A program made the position numbers and the translations under genes. Below the pieces are notes generated by a model, which was not told the origin of the DNA, did no database searches, and worked only from the letters and a program-made list of their open reading frames with translations. Of a stretch of 64,000 nucleotides of DNA, positions 35,723-48,350 are shown in pieces. The number at the start of each line of letters is the position of its first letter. Positions within the stretch are counted from its first letter, which is position 1. The stretch lies in the NCBI GenBank assembly GCA_037043015.1, contig CM073322.1, positions 4,971,601 through 5,035,600 of the forward strand, written 5' to 3'. This DNA is from Bryum argenteum. Lineage: Eukaryota; Streptophyta; Bryopsida; Bryales; Bryaceae.

Positions 35723-36107
35723 TACATGGAAAAAGTACACCACATAATATTGAGAATAAGTGTTATAACTTACGGACTTCTTACTCTTGCTGAATTTTTA
35801 TAAATTGGTTCACAGGTATTCACCTTTGCAAGAAGTATAGATGGTTGTGCTATCATTAAGAAAATTCGCCAAGGGTAAAAAGTTACAATACACCCAATTC
35901 ACATAGTGAGACGGGTAAGCGTTTGTAGCAGGTACCATGGATGAGGGGTAATGAGCCCCCTAATTTATTGATGTATAGACATTAAATGCCAAGGAGTAGG
36001 TTTCCAGTTGTAACTTGAGGTCGCAGACCTCAAATTTGAATTCAAAATTATCAAAAACGGCCTTGGGAGGTCCACACAGATTCTAGGGTGCCTCCTAGGT
36101 ATCTGCC
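35723..36107. other. Spacer, left flank of the CACTA element
   Basis: No coding sequence is seen. The last three bases, gcc (36105-36107), are the left target duplication of the CACTA element. Confidence 0.5.
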
Positions 36108-36290
36108 CACTGGAAACTTTGAGTGGTTTAGCCGGGGCTAAACAGGGGTGGTTTAGCCCCTCCTTTAGCCCCCAGTTGCACTAGTCGAAAATGGGGGGGG
36201 GCTAAATTTTTTAGCCCCTTTTTTGTACCACTAGCCGGGGCTAAACTTGGGTTTAGCCATGGTTATAAATATGATTTAACCCCGGATAAT
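36108..36290. repeat. Left terminal and subterminal repeats of CACTA element
   Basis: The motif tttagcc or its reverse ggctaaa occurs about ten times in 180 bp, partly as palindromes. Family knowledge: CACTA transposases bind clustered short subterminal motifs of this kind. A matching palindrome lies at 48433-48454 by the right end. Confidence 0.7.
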
Positions 36291-36841
36291 TTATTTTTTT
36301 ATTGGTTAGCTTTTGCCCTGAAAATGTAATCCACGTGGATGGTTGGATGATTTATTATGACGTGTCACGGATGAGATTTGGATGAATGAATTAGTGTGAT
36401 GTGTCATGGATGATATTTGGATGGATGATAACACATGAATGGATGAATGTTAACAATCCACGGAGCATGGTATATGCAAAAAATATGCACGGAGCATGGT
36501 ACGTATATTAATTGAATCGATTTACAAAATATCTTGCACGCTATGCTACATTGCTCCTCCTCTTCCTGGACGAAGTTGCAGATTGCTTCTGTCGTTCGGC
36601 TTTCCTCCTTCGGACCAACCAACAACTGCTCTTCCTCTTCATGCAATTTCCACACAAACCCCACTAACAACATTATCGTCAATTAACAAACTTTCCAGCA
36701 TATCAGTGTCCCTCAATGCTTGCATGTCCACACTGGAGGAGATCATTGTGCTTATTGTAACATTAACGCCCAATAACAATAAGCCTCATGAAAATTGAAA
36801 CAATTTTAATAAGATCGTTCGAGATTTGAAGTGAGTCTTAC

Positions 36842-38043
36842 ATAGTTATGAGCCTCGGAGCCACAATACTGAAGTGCAAGTGAATCGCCCATGTTCTGGT
36901 ACATGTCCATAAGAGCAGCAGCAACGCCACAATCAGGATCCAGTTTGGGAATATTTGTAAGTCCCACGGCCTGCAGTTGCCGACCTAGGGCTTCAAGGCC
37001 GTAAGCATACTGGGCTACATTGGTCCTGTCAAGGCAATCGATGCAGTTCGTTCGGAGCACGCCGTTCTGGAAGAATTGCTCACTGGCCTTGTCGATCACT
37101 GGCTCCTTCTCCACCTACAGCCACATTTTATCAAATCAACACAGTCTCAATCAGATGTTAGTTTCCATAAAGTCCTTCAATTATACTGACTTTTTATTAT
37201 TATGAATGGATACGATATGCTTGCCTTAAGGATGATCATGATATTGAAATGTCTTGAAACGGTTGCTGAAATTGTGGGTTGGAAAAGGAATGTGACCATA
37301 CCTCTTGGAAGATGAGCCTGCCGTTCATGGAGGTGTTCCCGGCCGCGGAGAAGAGTTTGCCGAGGTCGAGAGAGAGTTGCCGACTGCCGAGGTCTAGTGC
37401 TAGTCGCCGGTCTGATGAAAATTCCAGTGACATTGTCCTGTCTCTCAATGGCGAGAGCCTCGACCCTGCCGGAATCCTGCTCAGACATTCATGAAATGAT
37501 TCTCTGAAAATGAAATTTTCCGAAGCTCAGGCAGTACATAAATTCAAGCATGGTTCTTCAGGTTGCGCAAATAACAATACTCGTCGTATTGAGACTTTTT
37601 GAAAACAACTCCAGTTTCAGCGATAGGAAAGAAGGAAAGATGGTGGATTGCGGAGTAGAAGACTCCTACTGCTTATGTAACTTATGGCAAGAATAAGCAG
37701 CATAATGGTTACGGGTTGGCCCAATATTAACTCTATATCAAACTGGCACGCACCAAAAACAGAGCGCATCTATGTGTGTTTCTCTAGAAAATTTCATATG
37801 GACAGTATCATGGTGAATTATTATGACCGACTTAATTTCTGTTCGTTGTTTTTTCAAAACAGCAACGTTGGAAATGTGATAATGGAGGTAATTTTGAGGA
37901 GGTAGGGGTGGTACCTTTTTGCGAATTTGTGGAAATCCAGGGAATGAATTTGAGTCTCCGTTCCTCAGGGTAGATTTGATTCAGGTACCCCACTGCAATA
38001 GCGAATTCTCGCCGCAACATCATTTCACGAGGACGCTTCTCCA
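36842..38043 (-). pseudogene. Captured fragment of a SAC-domain phosphoinositide phosphatase gene
   Basis: Three exons with GT/AG borders can be read: 37915-38043, 37302-37476 and 36842-37114. They encode the middle of a plant SAC1-5 (FIG4-like) enzyme, which removes phosphate from PI(3,5)P2. LRREFAIAVGYLNQ and KFIPW come first; then the catalytic motif RTNCIDCLDRTN (CX5R) followed by VAQYAYGLEALGRQL. The piece is not a working gene. The N-terminal half of the SAC domain and the C-terminal exons are absent inside the transposon. The segment that normally follows WDFHKFAK (NVLAVLG..ALDLTGFYYSG) is missing. KFIPWISTNSQ fits the family's HWDFHKFAK only if one base was lost. QYCGSEAHN has Cys where Gly is usual. 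Retained introns show capture of genomic DNA rather than a retrocopy. Confidence 0.8.
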
Positions 38044-38319
38044 CTGTCTACCAACAAAACCAAGGTGTACATGTTTCAAACGGGAAACGAAAGCTCAATT
38101 GAAATGATACACCATCATCAGTTAAGGACTCGAAAAGGACTTACAACAGTCGATTCTAATGTGAACAACAGCAACTCATTGATAATAAATACACTAAAAC
38201 GTACTAAATCAGAGAAGCCTGGGGAACCTGCAAGGCACAAGCTACAAGTTCTCGTTAAAAAAACACCCAATCGTAGCTTTGCAACATGTAGATCTTGCTA
38301 TAAAAAAGGATGGAAAAGC

Positions 38320-40300
38320 CCTAGCAGAGAGTTCTCGATCACCCTTTCAGAGTTTCATAATTGAGCATAACGGTGAAGGGAATGCGCCGTACGAACCTGG
38401 CCTCAATGCCTTCTTCGGTGCTGGTACACTCTCAGAAGAAGTTGACTGTTCAGCCTCTGCTACTTCAGGACTTGACTTCTTTCTTGTTGATGGTGATGCT
38501 CTCTTTCGTGGAGTTGGATTTTTGTTCGAGTTGCACACCGTCTGATGGTGGCGGAGTAGTAGACTTGGGGGATTTAGAAGCAGACTTGCGAGCTTTCCGT
38601 GGCTTCGGGGATGGTATTTCCTCACTAGATACAGATAAGTCCGAATCCAAACTCGTCCGGATCTCAGTTACAGAGTTGCTAGAGGAGCTAATTACTGTCA
38701 ACTCTACTTCTTCTTCAGCTTTTATATTGCTCAGAGCAGCTCGTGTAACACACATCCACTCCCTCGGCCGTAACACATCATCATCTAGACTGCTCTTTGG
38801 AACGTGCCATGAGCCTTTTTCAGATTCCTGATTCATGCAGGTGAAAACAACCACATCAAAAATTTGCACTATGTTGTCCAATTCCAAATCACGATATTTT
38901 CCGAAGCATTACAAAGAGCCGATGACCAGAAGTAAGGACCTCTACAGGACGCAGCACAAGCAACAGGCTGAAAGTAACATGATCTGGAAACATAGTGCAT
39001 CTGTATGTTCAATAAATGCTCAAAGACCAACTCATTCTAGGCAAATCAACACTGAAAGGGATAGATATTGTACCTGAATCACAGTAGTATAAGGTGGGGG
39101 CATATGAAAAGTGAGGCCGTCCTGGTTGATCGTGTACCGGACCTGAAAAGCAACAGTCAAAATGGGCCCATATATAAGTAATAACATAAAAGACGAATGC
39201 GATTTCAGTACTAGTGTTGAAATTAAGACACGATATCGGAGCCACGAATCTAGTAAGCTAAAGCACGGCTGACACAGCAGCATCAAGGTTTACCCTTTAT
39301 CCAGAGAAATGAGCTCCTGCTTCACATGAGCTTACTCAACCACAGCCTTTTCTCTTCTCCCTCGGAGTACCATTCTAATACTTTCTCATCCTGCGCACAG
39401 TTCCCCCATTTAGATATGCGGATACAACAGGAACGACTTCACACTACAGATATTTGTGGACCTATCCCAAACTTCTGAACAGTAATTTAACATTCTCAAC
39501 CTTACCTAGAATGATTGGGTGTTGCAGCCCTTGCAAGCAAATACTACTGCCTTGTACTCCCTTAATAACACGGACTACCGCAATTTGAACCTCACAGCTG
39601 GAAACTAGGTACCGAAGATACTGGTTACCAACCCCAGAAACCGCTTCATCTTGTAGGGTTTGTGAATTATGGAGGGGTCATTTCAAAGGCAGAATGCTGA
39701 GAAATGCCCGGTTTCCAACTTACATTACAATCTAAGTCTGTACACAACCTGCTTCAGAATTCAGATGGGTGGAAATTCATTGGCGGTAAGAGCTCGTTTG
39801 ATATTTCTAACCTAAATTTCAAAACAAAAAAAGGAATGAGACTACGTTACCTAGTAAGGCGGTGTTCTTAATGTTGAGGGCACCCTCAACATACACATGC
39901 AAGTCACCGTGAGGCAGTTTGGTATTCAGAATCTCCGCACACGCGTAGCAGCAGCTCAGTCGATCATCCTCAAGCCCCAACACTCTCACATGAATTCCAG
40001 GAAACCGCCTTCCACCAGAAGCTATTCACCTGCAATAACACCATCGTCACATTCTGACCGCCTTCACCCATATTTAGCACCATTCAGAACCATCGCAAAT
40101 TGCTCTTGAATCACGGCACAAACCTTCCTAGACCAACTACGAATTCACACTTCAGAACGTGCCTCCTGCTCCAAAACAATGCCAATCACCAGATCATCAC
40201 CGCCAGTGACGAGGAATGCTACTCACCTGGCGAAACAGATCATTTGCGCCAGTGAGGAGATCGAAGAGACCAAAGTGAGTAACTAACATTCAAAATTGAA
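38320..40300 (-). pseudogene. Other exon-like pieces inside the CACTA element, source unknown
   Basis: Several segments look like exons with splice borders. 39851-about 40019 encodes FPGIHVRVLGLEDDRLSC. 39074-39142 encodes VRYTINQDGLTFHMPPPY. 38465-38827 begins ESEKGSWHVPKSSLDDD and runs into a Ser/Lys/Pro-rich tail that continues in another frame. I recognise none of them. They share strand and composition with the SAC piece and PH piece and are most simply additional captured host exons, from one or more genes. Confidence 0.45.
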
Positions 40301-40357
40301 GCCAACATGCATACTTCCCGAAGCTGTAAGAGGGAGGCATATAGAAGAAAAACTCAC

Positions 40358-40700
40358 AGCAGAGAGTTTGAATGGACGGAATTTAGGTTTCCCTCGTCGA
40401 CCGTATTTCAGGAGCTTGGCACCTTTCTTCAGTGCAGTATAGCCTACATCCAGAAAAATGCAACATCATCAAGCCAAGCACAGCAATCTCTACTTGCAAA
40501 ACGATCTCTACTGACCACAATCTCAAGATGGAAAAGCAGTGACTCAGAAACGCATCAATACATACTACTAGTACTCATCCGCTCCGGCGCCACAAATTCC
40601 TCACTCACCATATCGAAAACATAACATACCTCTTGATTAATAAGCGCTGCCTCGTCCAGGGCGACGGGGGCAATAGTGTCGGATTGCTTCAATACCAAGG
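40358..40700 (-). pseudogene. Captured N-terminal PH-domain fragment (PRAF/RCC1-FYVE type)
   Basis: The exon at 40358-40443 encodes LKKGAKLLKYGRRGKPKF, a signature of the plant PH domain at the start of PRAF proteins (PH, RCC1 repeats, FYVE). Upstream, an exon ending at 40630 encodes APVALDEAALINQ, which fits the residues preceding that PH domain. The rest of the PH domain, the RCC1 repeats and the FYVE finger are not found. No ATG leads the first exon; a GTG stands where Met might be. Upstream to about 41100 is leader-like sequence (ctagggtttcgcc). The exon junction does not keep frame cleanly, so this is a non-functional capture. Confidence 0.6.
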
Positions 40701-41950
40701 TTCTCACAATGTGAAATTCTCACAGTGGCGAAACCCTAGTTGCGTGATCAAAGGCTCTCCGGACACTCTCTTCCAGGAACCACGAACCCTAACAGGAGCC
40801 CGTTACTCGTCCTCGGACTAGGGCTGAAGCTCCCGGGCGCATTGCTCCACCAAAATCGGCCCCGAATGGCTTGAATGAGAGCTGCTGAAGAAGCGGAGCT
40901 GTATCTGGGGTCGTCCACGACGGGCGATCGCGCAAATTGGCGATTGCGGGACGGGGATCGTGGTGTTGTTGCGAGGACGACGGTGTCAGTAAGGCAAAAG
41001 AGGGAGACAACAAACGGGAGGAGTGCAGAGAACTGAACGGGAGTAAAAAGGTGAAGGAAGAGAAAGTAAAAGGGCCCCGCTCGCGGAATAACAAGTATTT
41101 TTAGCATTAAAATTAAAGAAGGGTCAAGATGAAGCATTAGAATTTTTATGAAATGGCTTCACTAAAATGCAAGTGAGGGAAATCATTGTAGTAGATGGAA
41201 AGCTTTCATCAATCATCAGTGGAACATCAATAGAGTTGAATAAGAAAATCATCACATCATCCCAATATGAACAATCAAGTTATAAAGGATTTTATTCAAG
41301 ATTGAAAATATTTCAAATAAAAATTGAAATACATGCAATAATGGCCAATATTGATTTGTATAGGTCATTTGTAAAGCCCACTAACACTGCGTGCCATCAA
41401 TTCCACTGAGAATTACTATGTGCCATATTTACAGTAATCATATGTTTTTTCATAATTTCAATATTATTTTAAGCACACAAATGTTAATTTTTGTTGATGA
41501 AAGGCATATACATGTTCAAGGTGATGTTTGGCATTACCTTACAGGCAATGCACAAAGAAGTTGGCTTCATTCTAAATTGTGCAAATTTTGAAAGCTTTCT
41601 AAGCAACTTCGAACAAAACCGAGTCAGTGGCTAGTCTACTTTGACATTTGATATCTTCCAAACCCCATTTCAACTCTACTTCAAACTTTTTAGCATCGTG
41701 TGGTACATTATGCATTACAGTTTTTGTTTAGGCACATTTGAATTTGGCTCACTTATGCTTATGATATGATTTTTTGAGTGGAGGTGAGTCATAACTGTAC
41801 TCGGTTCTGTTTGTCACTGTAGATCAACAATTTATAAATAGAAGTTTCAAATTTCATGCGGAAAATTAATGCTCAAAAAATCCATACATGGTCCATCTAC
41901 TGGTCAACATTGAGCTAATCATCAAATTTTGACCATATGAGCCATCTCCT

Positions 41951-44900
41951 TTACTTACACGTTGTACTGTACCACTTACATTCCATGTAAAAATGTACTA
42001 GGCCTGTCAGGAATGTATTAGCCCAATAATCAGTTGGAGTTAATTGCAAAAGTATTAACTCGTTACTTACACGTCTATCACGTCTTCTAAGGTCTTGCAC
42101 TTCATAAGCTATATTTTGAGTCCTGCCTTGTTTGGGATTTTTTATGTTAATGAACTTGTGCATAATGCATCTTATAGGTCTTATACACATGTCGTCAAAT
42201 GTAACAAAGAAATTGTTTTTGATCAAGTTCATTCCGGTGATTGGGTCCACTTTGTCTACCTCCACCCCGTTGACTATTTGTGAATAATTTTGGTAATAGT
42301 CGGCAGAGAAGTATACTTCGATTTGCCCGTTATGCTCATGGCTAAAAATTTCTCTTATTCTTCCTTTGTACGGGGTCCCGTGTTCTTCATCATTTATTAC
42401 AACCACATCATCGCCAGCCTTATATATCGCTCGTCCCAACATACATCTTTTGTGAAGAAGTACGTGCGGTGGATGTGTGGTTCCTAATCCTCGTACACGA
42501 TGCCGCAAATAAGACCAGATAACCTGAGAAGCTTGTACATGTTTGTTGTCAGCTCTACTAATCAATATCCCCTTTCGTTTTGCTGAAATGACACATGCGC
42601 AATCATGAGGTGCCTGCATTAGAAACTTGAACACATCCAACGCTTTCTTCTTAGAAGTCACATGTAAACAACAATTATGATGCCATGGTGGGCATGGGAA
42701 ATTGTCGTCGTGATTTTGGACAGTGCCTTCCGGAAAAAGCATCACATCGTGTACTAGTGCCAATGCCCTCTCAAAACTCTCTAATCCATCACTTTCAATC
42801 TGCACACATAGTTTCACTTTCTGAAACAATCTGCGAGCACAATATCTTATAAATGTTGCTTCCACTAATTTTTTATTTGTCTTGATATTTTGATATTTTT
42901 GGACCTCTCTCTCAAATGGAAAGCACCAGTACACATCGGGATGACCAAACCGTCTTACATCTTCGAAAATGTGACCCGCTCCTGCTGCATGTTCAAGTGG
43001 CCTTCCATTTGGACCATCGAGCGCTTCTGAATATATACGCCACTTCTGAAAAAGTGGTTGAACAATATTTAAATCATCTTCTGTCCAACCTTCACTCCTA
43101 GTACAGACAAATAAGTAATGTCCAATATCTACAAGCAAGCGCCCAACCAAGACCCTTTCATCAGATAATACTCCATCTAGTTTGTTTAGTATAATAGGTA
43201 GCATCCAAAGTACGAAATGTTGATATTCTTCGGCAGTATAGCTTTCGTGGTCGTCGATTGGGTCATAAGGCCATTGGCTTTGTTTTAGTTCAAATGGGCG
43301 AGCCTCGGAGACATTCTTACAACATGTAGTAACCATGTCACATAGAACACGTTGGTTCCGATGTCCTTTGATCTCGGAAAATAATTTCATTGTATAATTC
43401 TTGAATAGGTTAAGACCAGCGATGTGCATCACATCATATACCGAATCTCGCGACAAATCGAACTTATACAAGTGATATAGCCGCCACAATTTTAAATCGC
43501 CTGACACACCTGACTCCATACTATGTTGTGTTCTAGCCTCCTTGTCATTTTTCAGTGCTCTCCACTTGCGAACACTTTCATGAAGTTCTTTAGCACTTCG
43601 TCTCGCAGGTGGATGTCGTACTTGCAATTCATTATCCCCGTAAATGTATCTCCCATCTGCGTTTTGCGTCGAATTCATTTTGCATCTTCTACATTCTGAT
43701 TTTCCCGAAGATTTCAAATTTGAAATCTTACACTGTGCCGGGTGATCTCCAGTAAGCAACATCAATATAGCTCTAATTTTTGGTGTTCCCGAGTTCCGAA
43801 GTATGTTACTAATCCGCCTATTTGGATAGTTATACTGACAACCAATACCATCTAAGAATAAGTCTTCAAGTTCTTCAACAAATGGTTGAATGAAAGCAGA
43901 AATGTTTTCTTTCATACGCTCTACTATATACGCTTCGTGACCTCCCAATGGTATGAATAAAACCGGTAAGAGAGATATGCTTGAAGCAGTTCCCGCATTC
44001 AATACACTAATTTCCATTGCCCAGCAACCTCGTCTCTTCTTCCCTGATACGTTGAATCCATCCCAATGCGCGCCTAGAGCTATGTTACGAGGATCCCCTC
44101 TTTCAAAAACTCTAGGCGCCTTGATAACAGTTTTACACTTCCAACACGTGAAATCATAACATCCTAATTCATTATTCCATCCATGAAGTAGTTCATCGCA
44201 TTTTGTTGGAAATCCATTATATAACATTTGACACTTATCATTTGGGCATGTTATTGGCAATTCCCATTGGCTATGTGGATTCCAAAAATCTTGGTATTCC
44301 CTCACCTTCTCACCATCCCAAAAAGTGTTTAATTTGTTGGGGTGTTGCATCAGTAGTCAACCAATCAAGTTGATTCCGCCACATTGTCAACATTTCATAG
44401 CATAAAGATTTTGATTCCATAATGGATGACAATTGGTTTGCAATCGGGAGGTAATCAAACACAATCATATCGGTCCTTGCTTTTCCACAATGTGTACAAT
44501 GTATTGCACTTTCTTCTTCAGCTGGGGGTAATATAAGTGGCTCGTGAGAATATTCTTTGGTGCCCAAGCACATCCGCCACCGTTTTGGCTCAACCAACCC
44601 CCATCTTTTATATAAACCAATCAATCGCTTAAAAGAAGACGGTGTTGAAGAAGGTCCTTGAAGATTGCCTGTCCAATCAATTGGCATCTTTCTTATAAGG
44701 GCGCCTAGTCCATCTTTATAATTGAAATCATTTGCGTCGTCATTTGGAATTAGGTGTCCAAATAATTGTTTTAGCATGTAATTTTGCAACTCAATGGATA
44801 TTCCTTTACTATCCCATACTTCTTGTACCTCAATTATTTTGTTTTTTAAAATCTCTTGTAAATTATGGAGACGATCATTGATATATTCTTCTCCTACATC

Positions 44901-45155
44901 CATTGGAACATGCAAAGATGGTTCCCCTTCAAATTCAACCTCTTCAAGGATGGGTAAATCTTCATCACTCAAAATATCAGGTTCTGCAGATGCTAGTTGT
45001 ATATTTATTCGTCTTTGCAAGTTTTCTTCAATCCTTTGGTGAGCTTGTTGTGTCCTAAAATCAATCATTTTGTATCCAGGAGCAACACCACGTATAGTAA
45101 ATCGTCGACATTTTGTACACTCGCAGCGAACTTTTCTATTACAATGTCTATCCAT
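41951..45155 (-). pseudogene. CACTA TNP2-like transposase, one frameshift
   Basis: Two large overlapping frames form one protein of about 1065 residues. The first (44310-45155, 281 codons) starts MDRHCNRKVRCECTKC, with a Cys-rich N-terminus. The second (41951-44350, 799 codons) continues FWDGEKVREYQDFWNP, then CWKC, HWDGFNVSGKKRRG, LLTGDHPAQCKISNL and YDVMHIAGLNLFKNY, the order expected for TNP2-family transposases. The switch falls in a T run near 44333, where QQIKHF is followed by an extra T; one base fewer would keep frame. No other interruption is visible over 3.2 kb. It is either freshly inactivated or the run is a sequence error. The enzyme would act on the CACTGG ends and subterminal motifs of this element. 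Confidence 0.85.
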
Positions 45156-45639
45156 TTTCCAATTACTGGAGTAAAAGTGTAAAATGAAAGTACCTAATGA
45201 AATTGCTAGAGGATCTTATGACTTTCAAAAACTATAAACATTAAATGAATATAATATATATTATACATATATGTATACCAAGAAGTTTTTAATTATACGT
45301 TATATGTAAAAGTATTAAAAGTAAAATTGAAGTAAAAATAGAGACACTGCTACAAGTTCAACTAAAATACTAAAAATGACAATTGGGGAAGTTTGAGATG
45401 GGGAGCTAAGGCCAAAATTTCTCTCATTCAAGCCATTTGGGGCTGATTGCTGGATACGTCCTGTAGAGAGGCTCCAAAAATAAAGAAGTAAAAGAATAAT
45501 AATTTAAAATAAAGTAAATTGTTGGCAATGATATATTTATGCCTTTTTTGGGTGTAGAAGTTCAGTTTCAATTAATGCAAGGACTTTAACAAAATAAAAT
45601 TCAAAAAAGAAGAAGAAGAAAAAAAAAACAATTAAATTC

Positions 45640-47620
45640 TTAACCCGTAAACGACTACGGCCACCAATGTGGCCTTTTGATATTGATATCAAAAGCGATG
45701 TGTGCTTATAGTTTTTTCACATCAAAATAATTTTAGAAAAATCGGAACTATTTTTCCCGAATTACTTTAGATTACCTCTACCAACTAGAACTTTGAATAA
45801 TTTGTAGAAAATATAAGAAGATGAGAAAAAAATATTTTTAAATCTTAGATTAGCTAATTATGACCCTATAAAAATGATGGTGATATTTATAAATTTGTGA
45901 GAAAGACGCATCTATATGCTATGAGTTTCTTACAAAAGTTTTAACACATTGGAACTTTGAATAATAAGAGAAAAATAAATAAAATGCGGGAAAAAAAGAT
46001 TTTTGTACCTTGACTAGCTAATAATAACCTTATAAAAATGATGGGATCATAAAATAAATCATAGGAGTAACGCATCTACGTGTCATCATTTACGTGGACC
46101 TTTCAGAAATTTGAATAAGGGGGTGAATAAAAAAATGATGGAAAGAAGGTGATTTTAATATCTAAAATAGCTAAATAGGACCATATGAATGTGGTGGAAG
46201 TGTTAAAAATATCATAGGACAAATGGAACTATGTGTAAAAAATTTCGTGAGAATTCAATAACCCAGCAGAATTTGAAGTAGGGGGCGAGTGCAAATGTAT
46301 GGGCAAAAAGGGAGGGAGAGTGGTTTTTATAACTTTGATAGATAATTCATGTCATATGAAAATTATGGTGAAAATATTAGGACCACGAGAGCAAGGGAAG
46401 TATTTTTCTCGAATTTCTTAAGATTACTTAAGATTACTAGCCAATAAGGACCCTATAAAAATATTGGAATCATCAAAAAAATTATTGGAAGACCGGAGCT
46501 ATTTTTCCCGAATTACATTAGAATGGTCAAAGTGACCAGAACTTAGAAAAATAGAGGAAAATAGTAAAGAGGGGAGGGAAAATAATTTTAAATCTTATAA
46601 TAGCTAATAAGTATCTTATGAAAATGATAGAATCATAAAAAAAATCATAGGAGTTACGGAAATATAAGGTAGATTTTACTTGCAAGTATTCTGAACCACC
46701 GGGACTTTGAAAATAAGAAACAAATAGATATAAGGAGGAGTGACATGATTTTAACACTTGGATTAGATAATAAGGACCCTATAAAAATTATGGAATCATA
46801 AAAAAAATCACAAGAAAATTGCATCTACATGTCATGATTTACTCAACCCTTCAGATTTTTAGGTAAGAATGCGGAGAAGAAAGTAGGTGGGAGAAGGTGG
46901 TCTTACAATTTTTTATAGCTAATTATGATGCTATGAATGTGATGGAAGTGCTAAGAGTACCATAGGAACATGAGAACCATGCTCAAGTAATTAATCAAGG
47001 ATATCACAATCCGGCAGGATTGGAAGCCGGGAGGCATGTGCAAATGAATGAGCTAGAAAGGTGGGAGAGTGATGTCTACATTTTTCCCAAGTAATTCATA
47101 CCATATAAAAAATATGGTAAAAATCTTTGGGCCATTGGAAGAAGAGAACAATTTTCCCGAATTACCTAAAGTTAATTAGACATGTTCAAATTGGAGGTGT
47201 GTGCAGATGTATAAGATGGAAAAGAGATAAGATTGGATTTAGTGTTTAGATAAGCTAATAAGGGCCATATGTCCTTATGACATGTTGGAACCATCAAAAA
47301 AATTATAAGAAAATTGGAGCTATTTTTCCCGAATTAGTTTAGAATGGTTGAAGCGACCAGAACTTTGAAAAATAGAGGGAAAATAGTTAATAAGGGAGAA
47401 ATAATAGTTTTAAATCTTTGACTTGCTAATAAGTAACTTATGAACATGATGGAACAATAAAAAAAATCATACGAGTGACGGATCCATATGGTGGATTTTG
47501 GTTGCAAGTATTTAGAACCAACAAAACTTTGAAAAATATGAGAAAAATAGGTAAAAGGAAGAAGGGGAAGATTTTAACAATTAGACTACCTAATAATAGA
47601 ATAAATGAAAAAAATCTAAT
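45640..47620. repeat. Nested long tandem repeats in CACTA right arm
   Basis: A segment opening with atttttcccgaatta recurs at 45750, 46501 and 47322, giving periods of about 750 and 820 bp. Each period holds several units of roughly 200 bp with variants of ctaataaggaccctataaaaatga and tcataaaaaaaatcatagga. The units are diverged, so expansion is not recent. No coding function is seen. Confidence 0.65.
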
Positions 47621-47923
47621 AACCTTCTAGAATTGGTCCATATAGAGGACTTTGTACATTTCATTTTTACAATCTATCTTTGGTGCCAATTCTTTCTTGG
47701 GCACCCCATGTTTCTTTTTCCCGCCACTCGCTACGTCTTTCAATCCTTAAATTTCTTTTCACTTGGTGCTTCTCCTTTCACGCCGCTTCCACAGTCAAGA
47801 TTTATGTATAATAAATAATTATTATTTGAATAATTTTTTGAGTCACAAAGAGTTTGTTCAAGCCGTGGATATGTTAATAAAGGATGTGAATTGAAGAATA
47901 AAGTAAAAATAGAAATGATTAAA

Positions 47924-48058
47924 GTGTGAAAGGGGTATGGGATACTAGCGAGAGTTTAGATTTTCAAACTTTGTTTCAAATTTCAGTGTGAAAACGGCTC
48001 AGGATATTAGCGGAGTGAGAAAAAAAAAAAAAATTAAAAATTTAAAAAAATTAAAAAA

Positions 48059-48107
<49 letters not shown>

Positions 48108-48350
48108 CGAAAATGTAGTCTGGGACAGTAACGGAAGTTTACATTTTTTTAAAAAACGCGAAAAACGCAGTGTGAACCCGGTTCTGGGGTCCATCGGGAG
48201 TTTAATGTTTTTTAAAAAATAAATCGAAACCGGTGTGAAACCGGTTCTACTCTCTATCGGGAGTTTAGATTATTGGAAAAAATTAAACATCCGGTGTGAA
48301 ACCGGGTTTTAGCCGCAAATATCGAAAACAGTGTGAAAGGGGGACCCAGT
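47924..48350. repeat. Subterminal tandem repeats of about 62 bp in CACTA element
   Basis: The motif gtgtgaa occurs at 47924, 47986, 48170, 48233, 48294 and 48331. Spacings are 62, 184 (about three units), 63, 61 and 37. Full units continue accggttct, then atcgggagttta and an A-rich tail. A pure 41-base A run (48064-48104) has grown within one of the units. These are good candidates for transposase-binding subterminal repeats. Confidence 0.75.

Noticed and set aside
38361-38831. Plus-strand frame of 156 codons
   Set aside because: It lies opposite the captured exon-like segment, has no domain, and lacks splice or start support.
36806-41137. A normal host SAC phosphatase gene
   Set aside because: It lies wholly inside the CACTA borders, lacks N- and C-terminal exons and a middle segment, and neighbours unrelated gene pieces.
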